A DNA stretch of 64,000 bases, taken from Tepidibacillus_B infernus. Lineage in GTDB: Bacteria; Bacillota; Bacilli; Tepidibacillales; Tepidibacillaceae. Numbering within the stretch: position 1 is the stretch's first letter; every line of letters begins with the position of its first letter. Below, piece after piece: positions 27,188 through 34,435 of the stretch. The stretch lies in NCBI RefSeq assembly GCF_048898065.1, contig NZ_JBLWFI010000001.1:496001-560000 (forward strand). Direction: 5' to 3'. Below the pieces are notes generated by a model. The model was not told where the DNA came from, did not search any database, and saw only the letters and a list, made by a program, of their open reading frames with translations. The position numbers and the translations under genes were made by a program.

Positions 27188-28472
27188 AAAATTTGATGTG
27201 ATTGTTGTCGGTGCCGGGCCTGCTGGATCTTCTGCTGCCTATACATTAGCTAAAGCAGGACTTAATGTAATTATGTTTGAACGTGGTGAATATCCTGGTT
27301 CAAAAAACGTAATGGGTGGTGTGATGTACCGCCATCAATTACAAGAAATTATTCCAGATTTTCTTAATGAAGCACCATTTGAAAGACCAGTTGTAGAGCA
27401 AAGATTTTGGATGTTAGACCAAAGATCGGCTTTCCAAGTGGGATACAAAGGTTTAGAATGGGCAGAAGCACCGTATAATAACTTCACTGTGTTACGTGCA
27501 AAATTTGACCAATGGTTTGCTAATAAGGCTGTTGAACAAGGAGCGCTATTGATCAATGAAACCGTAGTAAAAGAAGTGATCGTGGAAGATGATCGAGTAC
27601 TAGGAGTTAGAACAGATCGTCCTGATGGAGATGTTTATGCTGACCTTGTTATTTTAGCTGATGGTGTAAACTCATTACTTGCTAAACAATTAGGTTTCCA
27701 TAAAGAGTTAAAACCAAATGAAGTCGCTTTAGCTGCCATGCAGGTGATTAATTTACCACCTGAAAAAATTGAGGATCGCTTTAATTTAGAGCCTAATCAA
27801 GGGGCCACCATTGAAATATTTGGTGATTCAACAAAAGGGATGCTTGGTACTGCATTTATTTATACGAATAAGGATAGTATTAGTATTGGTGTGGGAACAC
27901 TTCTTTCAGGTTTAATGAAAACAAAAATGCGCCCACATGAACTTTTAGAAACCTTAAAACAGCATCCGATGGTTCGTAAATTGATTGAGGGTGGAGAACC
28001 TAAAGAGTACTTGGCGCATTTAATTCCTGAGGGTGGGTATCATTCCATTCCAAAACTTGTAGGACATGGAGTTATGCTAGTTGGGGATGCAGCCCAACTC
28101 GTTAATGGGATACACCGTGAGGGTTCAAACCTTGCAATGGCTTCAGGGCGCCTAGCTGCAGAAACAGCGATTTTAGCTAAACAAGTAGGAGACTTTTCTG
28201 AAAATATGTTAGATACTTACAGAACAAAACTAATGGAGAGTTTTGTAGGCCAAGACTTGAAAAAATATAAAGATGCTGCACATGCATTAGATCGCCATCC
28301 TCAGTATTTTAAAGAGTTCATCCCAATGATAAATCGTGCTGCAAGTGAAATGTTTACAGTTGATGGTGCTTCAAAATGGGATAAACAGAAGAAGATTTTA
28401 GGTATGGTTCAAGATAGGGGAACAATAAACACAATTCGCGACCTATACCGCGTATGGAAGGTGATGAAGTGA
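27180..28472 (+). CDS. fixC: FixC-type electron transfer flavoprotein-quinone oxidoreductase
   Basis: A 430-aa flavoprotein of the FixC/EtfC/ETF-QO family. The N-terminal dinucleotide motif is VIVVGAGPAGSSAAYTLAKAG. It continues with GVMYRHQLQEIIPDF, and a second FAD motif GVMLVGDAAQLVNGIHREGSN lies near residue 300. In EtfABCX complexes this subunit reduces quinone. The start ATG at 27180 overlaps the end of etfA, and the stop overlaps the fixX start (TGATG), showing translational coupling. Confidence 0.94.
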   Translation: MAEKFDVIVVGAGPAGSSAAYTLAKAGLNVIMFERGEYPGSKNVMGGVMYRHQLQEIIPDFLNEAPFERPVVEQRFWMLDQRSAFQVGYKGLEWAEAPYNNFTVLRAKFDQWFANKAVEQGALLINETVVKEVIVEDDRVLGVRTDRPDGDVYADLVILADGVNSLLAKQLGFHKELKPNEVALAAMQVINLPPEKIEDRFNLEPNQGATIEIFGDSTKGMLGTAFIYTNKDSISIGVGTLLSGLMKTKMRPHELLETLKQHPMVRKLIEGGEPKEYLAHLIPEGGYHSIPKLVGHGVMLVGDAAQLVNGIHREGSNLAMASGRLAAETAILAKQVGDFSENMLDTYRTKLMESFVGQDLKKYKDAAHALDRHPQYFKEFIPMINRAASEMFTVDGASKWDKQKKILGMVQDRGTINTIRDLYRVWKVMK

Positions 28473-28765
28473 TGGCAGAACCATTAAAAAAGGTTAAAAT
28501 AGAAGATTTACAGTATCTTACACGATTTGTATCTGATAAAGAATCTCATCTAATTATTAAGAATCACCAGGTTTGTGCTGATTGTGAGGGAAAATACTGT
28601 ACGTTTTTCTGCCCAGGTGAAGTTTACAAATGGGAAGGAGACCGAATGTTTGTCGGCTTTGAAGGCTGTCATGAATGTGGAAGCTGCCGTATCGGTTGTC
28701 CAGAAGACAATATTGAATGGCGATATCCTAAAGGTGGTTTAGGAGTTATCTTCAGATTAGCATAA
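28472..28765 (+). CDS. fixX: FixX ferredoxin-like protein
   Basis: A 97-aa ferredoxin partner of FixC. Cluster ligands are seen in CADCEGKYCTFFCPGEVY and CHECGSCRIGCP. The ATG shares its first base with the fixC stop codon. The four genes etfB-etfA-fixC-fixX make a complete EtfABCX/FixABCX set, which in other organisms bifurcates NADH electrons to quinone and ferredoxin or flavodoxin. No nitrogenase gene is seen here. A terminator follows. Confidence 0.94.
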   Translation: MAEPLKKVKIEDLQYLTRFVSDKESHLIIKNHQVCADCEGKYCTFFCPGEVYKWEGDRMFVGFEGCHECGSCRIGCPEDNIEWRYPKGGLGVIFRLA

Positions 28766-28776
28766 AATTTTTTGAT

Positions 28777-28815
28777 AGGGAGACGATATACCTTATGGGA
28801 ACGTTTCCCTTTTTG
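28777..28815 (+). terminator. Terminator of the etf-fix operon
   Basis: AGGGAGACG (28777-28785) pairs with CGTTTCCCT (28802-28810) including one G-U, then TTTTG. Confidence 0.75.
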
Positions 28816-28857
28816 CATTTAGGACTATTGAGACCATTGCTTTTTTTTACTTTTTAG

Positions 28858-28881
28858 TATAATATACCTATTGGGGTATAT
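28858..28881 (+). promoter_or_regulatory. -10 box with CsoR/CstR-like operator
   Basis: TATAAT at 28858-28863 runs into the palindrome ATATACCTATTGGGGTATAT (28862-28881). ATACC..GGTAT palindromes with central G/C are typical of CsoR-family repressors (copper or persulfide sensors). The site overlaps the promoter of the His-rich NifX-like gene, as expected for a repressor. Confidence 0.55.
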
Positions 28882-28907
28882 GTTTCCGAATGTTAGGGGG
28901 TGTAATC

Positions 28908-29303
28908 ATGAAAGTAGCAGTTGCTGTGTTACCAAATGGGATGGTCAACGCGCATTTTGGTAGAGCGAACAAACTTGCTTTTGCTACCATTGAGAATAAG
29001 CAGATTATTTCTTGGGAAGAGGTAGCAGCTCCATTTGCGGAAACGCATGGTCATGATCATCATCATGAGCATGAGCATGGTTATCATCATCACGATCACG
29101 ACCATAATCACGAACATGGTCACCATCATCAAGCAATAAAGAATTTTTTAGTAGAGCATCAAGTTGATTTAGTTTTGCTTGATCATGCTGGGCCAGGGAT
29201 GCAAAAGGTGATCAATGAAACTGATATTAAGATTGTTATTGGTGCAAAAGGTAATGCAAAGGATGCAGTTCAAGCATTAGCTGACCAAGGGTTTGTAGAA
29301 TAA
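28908..29303 (+). CDS. NifX/NifB-like (dinitrogenase iron-molybdenum cofactor family) protein with His-rich insert
   Basis: A 131-aa protein: MKVAVAVLPNGMVNAHFGRANKLAF is the family N-terminus (strand plus AHFGRA loop). Residues 45-75 are almost entirely His, Asp, Glu and Gly, a likely metal-binding loop. The C-terminal half (LLDHAGPGMQKVINETDIKIVIGA) completes the RNase H-like fold. The family binds metal clusters or metal ions. GGGGGTG precedes the ATG at 28908. The CsoR-like operator upstream suggests metal or sulfur-species control. The metal is not known. Confidence 0.8.
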   Translation: MKVAVAVLPNGMVNAHFGRANKLAFATIENKQIISWEEVAAPFAETHGHDHHHEHEHGYHHHDHDHNHEHGHHHQAIKNFLVEHQVDLVLLDHAGPGMQKVINETDIKIVIGAKGNAKDAVQALADQGFVE

Positions 29304-29436
29304 TACATACAATTTGTAACCTTTATGTACTGAATGTACCGATAATAAGTTTTAATATATTGATGTTAATTTAACAGTTAAATAGGGAAAGATATAAATA
29401 GTTCTTTTCCATATGACATGAAAAGGAGATGAGAAA

Positions 29437-30090
29437 ATGGCAAAAATCGATGAAAAGGATAAAGAAACGATACGTAATATGTTTAATGAGCAAATGCAAG
29501 GAACTGCACACATTCGTTTCTTTGGATCTAAAACTGGCTGCGATTATTGTGATGATACAAAGGAAATTTTAGAAGAACTTGCAGCACTTTCTGATGGTAT
29601 TGATTTACAAGTATTGGATAAAGATGAACATGCGGAGGAAGCAAATCGTCTAAACGTAGACAAAGTTCCAGCCATTGTTTTTGTGAAGGAAGATGGAACA
29701 GATACTGGGGTTCGCTTCTATGGGATCCCTTCGGGTTATGAATTTAGTACTTTGATTGAGGATATTATTGATATTGCGAATGAAAAGACTGGGTTATCAC
29801 AAGCAACGATAGAGCAATTAAAAAATATTACTGAAGATGTAACCATTTCTGTTTTCGTAACCCCTACCTGACCATATTGTCCTCGCGCGGTTCGCGTGGC
29901 TCATCATATGGCTATGGTTAACCCACATATTCGTGGAGAAATGATCGAAGCAATGGAATTTCCTGATTTGTCTGGAAAGTATAATGTGTATGGTGTACCA
30001 AAAACGGTAATTAACGATGGAAAAGCAGAACAAGAGGGAGCAGTTCCAGAAGAAGTGATTCTAGAAAAAATTATGGAAGCGATTCGCTAA
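29437..30090 (+). CDS. Selenoprotein: glutaredoxin-like protein disulfide oxidoreductase with a UxxC site
   Basis: The frame runs from ATG 29437 to TAA 30090 through a single in-frame TGA at 29869-29871, giving 217 aa with selenocysteine at 145. The first thioredoxin fold has Cys35-x-x-Cys38 (TGCDYC) and the cis-proline region KVPAIV. The second has Thr-Pro-Thr-Sec145-Pro-Tyr-Cys148, where relatives have CPYC, and the matching cis-proline in GVPKTVI. Coding continues in the same frame past the TGA with family-like sequence (RAVRVAHHMAMVNPHI). A SECIS-like hairpin follows the TGA, and all Sec genes are present in this window. AAAAGGAGATGAG precedes the ATG. Likely a cytoplasmic thiol or peroxide-linked reductase. 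Confidence 0.93.
29869..29899 (+). promoter_or_regulatory. UGA Sec codon and SECIS-like hairpin
   Basis: After the TGA at 29869-29871 a hairpin is formed by CCTCGCG (29881-29887) and CGCGTGG (29893-29899): CGCG/CGCG plus CC/GG across one T-T mismatch. The loop CGGTT has a G at position 2. The 16-base distance from UGA to the loop fits bacterial SECIS elements read by SelB. Confidence 0.8.
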
Positions 30091-30108
30091 TAAAGGATCG
30101 TTGATTAC

Positions 30109-30150
30109 AAAAAGGCCTAGGTTAAACATGTTAACCTAAGGCCTTTTTTT
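30109..30150. terminator. Bidirectional terminator between the selenoprotein and subtilase genes
   Basis: AAAAAGGCC-TAGGTTAA pairs with TTAACCTAAGGCCTTTTT (one bulged base) across ACATG, with A and T tails on the two sides. Confidence 0.88.
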
Positions 30151-30154
30151 ACTT

Positions 30155-31990
30155 TTATTTTTTCCATAATTGAAAGTTTGCTAAATTTTCAAGCCATCGT
30201 TGAAAAAAACTTTTAGGCTTTGTTTTACTTTGAGGATGAGTTTTGATAGGTGTAACATTTACCGAACTTGTAGTGATGGCTTTTAAAATATTAATCTCCC
30301 CGTAACCATAATATTCATCTTTCCCTTTGGCCCCTAAGTCTGTAGTGGTGTTTTTAATAATGTCTATCACTTCCTTATTTGTTAAATTAGGGTTTCTGGA
30401 ACGAATTAAAGCTGCTAATCCTGTAACATGAGGACTAGCCATCGATGTACCTGATAACGCTGCATATCGGTTTCCTGGATAGGTACTAGCGATATTTACT
30501 CCGGGTGCAACCACATCTACATATGGGCCATAATTAGAAAATTCTGCTCTGTTTTGTTGAGCATCTACAGCAGATACCGCAATCACTTCAGGATAGGCTG
30601 CTGGATAACCTAATTCATCAATATTATCATTTCCAGTAGCTGCAACAAGGACAACATCTTTGGAATAAGCATATTGAATTGCATCGTGTAAATATTTTGA
30701 TTCTGCATAATTGCCAAGGCTAAGGTTGATGATTTTTGCTCCATGGTCTGTAGCCCATATCACTCCCTCAGCTACATCAAATAGGGTACCTGCTCCAGAT
30801 TGATCCAAAACTTTAACTGGCATAATTTTATTATACCAGGTAATACCGGCAATCCCTTCATAATTATTTGTATTTGCCGCGATTATTCCCGCAACATGTG
30901 TACCATGACCATCATCATCCATGGGAGGAAGGGAAGGGTTAATCACATTATAGCCCTTAACCAACTTTTCTTTGAATTCTGGATGATTTAAATCTATCCC
31001 TGTATCAATCACGGCTACAATCATATTTTCTTTGCCTCTTGTCAGCTCCCAACCTTGTTCTGTGAAGATGGTAGGTAAGTTCCATTGATAATCTATATAA
31101 AGGCTATCATTAGGTATAAGCGGTTTAAGCTGTGTTGGTTTCTGATTAGTTAAATAAATAAAATGAGGCTCCACATATTCAATTGCGGGATCTTTTTCTA
31201 ACAAGCGAATAAGTGTTTTAGTTGAACGTTTAGGACAATGGGCAATAATCGTATGGTCTCGTCTTTTTTTCGTTGTCAATTGGTATTTCTTAAGAAAAGC
31301 TTGGATATTCTGCTCATTCATTTGTTTTTTAAACTTTATAACAACCTCATTTTGTATGTAGTGACTGATCCCTTTTTCTTCTTGGTCTGGTCTCAAATCA
31401 GGCAAATTTTCCTCTAACCCCAGACTTAAGCGTTTTCTAGATGAATATTTAGTAGGTATTGTTTTCCATTTATTGTTTTGCAAATGGGTAACAGTAAACA
31501 TTCGCAATTGTTGTTTCTTTTCAATTTCCGAAAAGATAGGGGTTCTTAATGTTAATTGATAGGTATTCCAGCGATTATTTTTAAAAATTGGGACTTCTAT
31601 ATAAACTAATGACTTATCTTTATTTGATTGAATAAAAATTTGATCTCTTTTAGGATCCAGGTTCTCCTTAACAGAAAGTGAAGTCTGTTTCATTAATCGA
31701 ATCGATAAAATATTCGAATGATTTTTCTTTACTTGATCATAAGAGGAAGTAGAATCATCCATTTGCTTTAATTCTTGTTTTATGATTGGTATCAGTGATT
31801 GGATTTGCATTTTGGACGTAAGCCATGCATCTTTAGTTATATAATCTGTTTCGGCCATTTTTTCATTTAAGTTGGTTTTATGAAGGGAACGAGATTGAAA
31901 TGTAAAAGGCGTAACAGGGGGCAAAGCAAGACTGATGACAATACCTAATAAAATACCAGAGGCAATGATTGAACGAATAAAACGGGTCAC
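30155..31990 (-). CDS. Secreted subtilisin-like serine protease (S8) with long prodomain
   Basis: A 611-aa preproprotease. Residues 1-30 form a signal peptide. About 250 residues of N-terminal region follow, including a fervidolysin-like prodomain (EVVIKFKKQMNEQNIQAFLK to DPAIEYVEPHFIY). The catalytic triad is seen in VAVIDTGIDLNHPEF (Asp), DDDGHGTHVAGIIAANT (His) and LSGTSMASPHVTG (Ser), with the oxyanion Asn in AATGNDN. A basic, aromatic tail ends the protein. An extracellular nutritional or processing protease. Only 13 codons of tail separate the last domain from the stop. Confidence 0.93.
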   Translation of the reverse strand: MTRFIRSIIASGILLGIVISLALPPVTPFTFQSRSLHKTNLNEKMAETDYITKDAWLTSKMQIQSLIPIIKQELKQMDDSTSSYDQVKKNHSNILSIRLMKQTSLSVKENLDPKRDQIFIQSNKDKSLVYIEVPIFKNNRWNTYQLTLRTPIFSEIEKKQQLRMFTVTHLQNNKWKTIPTKYSSRKRLSLGLEENLPDLRPDQEEKGISHYIQNEVVIKFKKQMNEQNIQAFLKKYQLTTKKRRDHTIIAHCPKRSTKTLIRLLEKDPAIEYVEPHFIYLTNQKPTQLKPLIPNDSLYIDYQWNLPTIFTEQGWELTRGKENMIVAVIDTGIDLNHPEFKEKLVKGYNVINPSLPPMDDDGHGTHVAGIIAANTNNYEGIAGITWYNKIMPVKVLDQSGAGTLFDVAEGVIWATDHGAKIINLSLGNYAESKYLHDAIQYAYSKDVVLVAATGNDNIDELGYPAAYPEVIAVSAVDAQQNRAEFSNYGPYVDVVAPGVNIASTYPGNRYAALSGTSMASPHVTGLAALIRSRNPNLTNKEVIDIIKNTTTDLGAKGKDEYYGYGEINILKAITTSSVNVTPIKTHPQSKTKPKSFFQRWLENLANFQLWKK

Positions 31991-32033
31991 ATTACATCTC
32001 TCCTGATCATTTACATATGTTTTAAAGAAATAG

Positions 32034-32058
32034 TCTCCCTGTCATATAAGCAGGGAGA
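32034..32058 (-). terminator. Hairpin between selU and the subtilase gene
   Basis: TCTCCCTG and CAGGGAGA form an 8-bp stem with a 9-nt loop. On the minus strand only a weak T stretch follows, so termination may be partial. Confidence 0.55.
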
Positions 32059-32072
32059 TTAAGTCCTTAAGA

Positions 32073-33122
32073 TTAGTTTAAGGAGAATGCGACTATTTTA
32101 TTCTCTATATATTGGACAATTTCTCTAGCAGCATGATCAAGGTTATCACTATTCACTTCAAAAAAAGGTCCTTGGTATTGATCTGTTGCAAACTGATAAC
32201 GAGGATCATAATAATATTCAAGTAGGAGCTGAATCGCTTGATAAAACTCATTCTTTTCAACGGCAGCAAATAAAAGCGGTCTTACTTCTGTTGGTAATTT
32301 TCTTTCAATTCTTTTTAATCCATCTATAAATGGTTCTTTATACTGGTCTAACCGATATTCTTCTAGTATTCGTTGAATACGAATGGGTTGAGAGGCAGTA
32401 ATCAAAATATGATGTCCGTGTTCCTTTGCATTCATAATATTGTCAGGCACGATAATTTTACCAATACGCTTACTTTCTGCTTCGATTACGACAGCTCTAG
32501 CCTGCCGAATTTCTTTTAATACTTCATATACTTGAGAATCAAACGTTTTTTGATTCACGGGCTCTAAACCAATCGCACCAAATGCTGAACCACGATGATG
32601 AGCCATTCCTTCTAAATCAATAATAGATAGGCCTAATTCCTTTAATTTATAAAGGAGGGTGGTTTTTCCAACCCCTGTCATTCCGTGAAGGACAAAAGTA
32701 GGGATGTTAAGATCCATTTTTGGAATCTCTTCGACGATATATTGTCGATAAGCACGATACCCTCCCTCAAGACGATAAGGTTCAGGGTAAATTAAACTAT
32801 AAAATGTGGCCATTGACTTACTTCGCATACCACCACGCCAGCAAAAGAAAACAGGTACTTGGCCAGGTTGCAGGGCTTGTCTTACTTGTTTTACAAGCTG
32901 AGGGATCTTAGGAGAAACAATTTCTAACCCAAGTTCTCTTGCAATATCAGACCCTTTTTCCTTATAAACTGTTCCAACCAATGCCCTTTCTTCATTATCG
33001 AAAAGGGGAATATTGATTGCCCCAGGTATTGTTGCTTCATGGTATTCATTTGGTGATCTCACATCGATTAATAAATGATGTTTCTTATCTTCTATTTCAG
33101 TATATTGAATATCCTTAAACAA
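32073..33122 (-). CDS. selU: tRNA 2-selenouridine synthase
   Basis: Replaces the sulfur of 2-thiouridine at the wobble position of tRNAs with selenium from selenophosphate (also called MnmH/YbbB). The N-terminal rhodanese domain has LLIDVRSPNEYHEATIPGA and the active cysteine in FFCWRGGMRSKS. A P-loop domain follows (LHGMTGVGKTTLLYKL near residue 150) that handles the prenyl/geranyl intermediate. An upstream TTG at 33149 is in frame, but GAGGTG lies six bases before the TTG at 33122 and the family starts there; 349 aa results. TATAAT is seen on the minus strand near 33170. Confidence 0.93.
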   Translation of the reverse strand: MFKDIQYTEIEDKKHHLLIDVRSPNEYHEATIPGAINIPLFDNEERALVGTVYKEKGSDIARELGLEIVSPKIPQLVKQVRQALQPGQVPVFFCWRGGMRSKSMATFYSLIYPEPYRLEGGYRAYRQYIVEEIPKMDLNIPTFVLHGMTGVGKTTLLYKLKELGLSIIDLEGMAHHRGSAFGAIGLEPVNQKTFDSQVYEVLKEIRQARAVVIEAESKRIGKIIVPDNIMNAKEHGHHILITASQPIRIQRILEEYRLDQYKEPFIDGLKRIERKLPTEVRPLLFAAVEKNEFYQAIQLLLEYYYDPRYQFATDQYQGPFFEVNSDNLDHAAREIVQYIENKIVAFSLN

Positions 33123-33295
33123 AAAGTTCACCTCTAGTTTCAAAATCAAGATTACACTAATTCCATTATAACCTATTATACATCAATTTTTATCCTAGGA
33201 TAATTTAAGCTTCTTTGTACACTATAAAAAAAGAGGTCATATACAAATAAATTAAAAGAAAAAAGATAGCTACAAACACAAAAGGTTATGAAGAA

Positions 33296-33883
33296 TTAAC
33301 GCTTTATAACCTTTTGTGCATATTGACTAATTTTTTGTTTTGCTTCTTGCCATGAGTAAACCCTTGTTACTTGTTCTGGCAATGGTCCTTGATTATAAGG
33401 TGTATCAAATAATAAAATGGGAATGTTTAATTCTTGTGCCATTTGACAGGAAGCTACATAATGGTCTTCTAGAAATAAATCGATTTCATACTCAATTGCT
33501 TGTTGGATTTTGTTTGGGGAACCTGTTAAAACAACTCGATCAAAGGGAAGACCTTGAGATTCAAACCATTTCATAGTAGGTAACCTGTATTCCTCCTCTC
33601 GAGCACTAATATAGATTAAACGATAACTTTGTTTTAAATAGGAGAGTGTTTTCTTTGCATCTTTTGCTAATGGTGCTGTCTGATAAATGTCAGCTCCATA
33701 ATGGCTATACCAATTTAAATATTCCTGTTCATCAATATTATAAAGCTTTGTTAAATCGTAGGTTGTAATTTCATTGTATAAAAAGTTTTTATTAAAATAT
33801 TGGTTTAAATGAGGAATAAAGGTATATGGATCTGTTACTGTTCCATCAATATCAATCCCTAAAGTAAATTCCTTTTTTATCAT
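33296..33883 (-). CDS. HAD-family 5'-nucleotidase-like protein (NT5C/YqfW type)
   Basis: A 195-aa HAD hydrolase. Motif I is LGIDIDGTVTDPYTF with both catalytic aspartates; motif II is YISAREEEYRLPTMKWF; motif IV is DLFLEDHYVASCQMA. This pattern matches the NT5C-like nucleotidases of Bacillales (YqfW/YorS). The substrate is presumed to be a nucleoside monophosphate. A GGGGGCTTTCAAGTA stretch precedes the ATG. Confidence 0.82.
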   Translation of the reverse strand: MIKKEFTLGIDIDGTVTDPYTFIPHLNQYFNKNFLYNEITTYDLTKLYNIDEQEYLNWYSHYGADIYQTAPLAKDAKKTLSYLKQSYRLIYISAREEEYRLPTMKWFESQGLPFDRVVLTGSPNKIQQAIEYEIDLFLEDHYVASCQMAQELNIPILLFDTPYNQGPLPEQVTRVYSWQEAKQKISQYAQKVIKR

Positions 33884-34023
33884 TACTTGAAAGCCCCCTT
33901 ATTTTGATACATACTATCTTCCTTTTGAAAAATTGTCAATATTTGATTAACATATTAAGCTTATATTGAAACAATAATAAGGTTAGGAACTGTATTCTGA
34001 TTATTTTGGAATGGAGGAGTTCC

Positions 34024-34386
34024 ATGTCGAAAAAGAAGAATATTACAGTTCTAAAGGAATTTAGGCCGTTAACAAAAGAGGAATTGGCAACAGAACTAAC
34101 ACCTCAATTACCAAAAAAAATAGTTCCCTTTAGGGGAAAGGTTAAAGAGGATATTCATGGGGAACAATCAAGTAAAGAGTCGGGACAATATTCTGGAACG
34201 GCTGTAATTGGGATCGTTTTATCTATATTATCCTTATTCTTTTTACCCTATATTTTAGCGCCTATCGGAATCGTGTTAGGATATCTCGCCTACCGAAGGG
34301 GAGATCAAGGCCTTGGGATTTGGGCAATGGGGCTAGGGGTAATTGGTTTGTTAGGTACTCTTATTGTTTCGACCTTTGTGTACTAA
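34024..34386 (+). CDS. Small membrane protein, DUF4190-like
   Basis: A 120-aa protein with a charged N-terminal half (KKKNITVLKEFRPLTKEEL) and two hydrophobic segments at the C-terminus. A loop with AYRRGDQGLGIWAMGLGVIG links and starts the second segment, the pattern of the DUF4190 family. Function unknown. TGGAGGAG sits before the ATG at 34024; an in-frame upstream Met lacks a ribosome site. It has its own terminator. Confidence 0.75.
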   Translation: MSKKKNITVLKEFRPLTKEELATELTPQLPKKIVPFRGKVKEDIHGEQSSKESGQYSGTAVIGIVLSILSLFFLPYILAPIGIVLGYLAYRRGDQGLGIWAMGLGVIGLLGTLIVSTFVY

Positions 34387-34388
34387 TC

Positions 34389-34420
34389 AAAACAGCACCT
34401 ATTGCAGGTGCTGTTTTTAA
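34389..34420. terminator. Terminator between the DUF4190 gene and selB
   Basis: AAAACAGCACCT (34389-34400) pairs with AGGTGCTGTTTT (34406-34417) across ATTGC; tails on both sides suit both convergent genes. Confidence 0.88.
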
Positions 34421-34435
34421 ATGATAAAGAAAGCT

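Noticed and set aside
28929..29132. Met/Val-rich minus-strand frame across the His-rich loop
   Set aside because: CAT/CAC histidine codons read backwards as ATG/GTG; a coding shadow.
29872..30090. A separate small gene starting at the ATG at 29908, downstream of the selenoprotein frame
   Set aside because: It is the same frame as the upstream gene, begins without a ribosome site and supplies the resolving cysteine and second cis-proline; TGA read-through as Sec explains it better.
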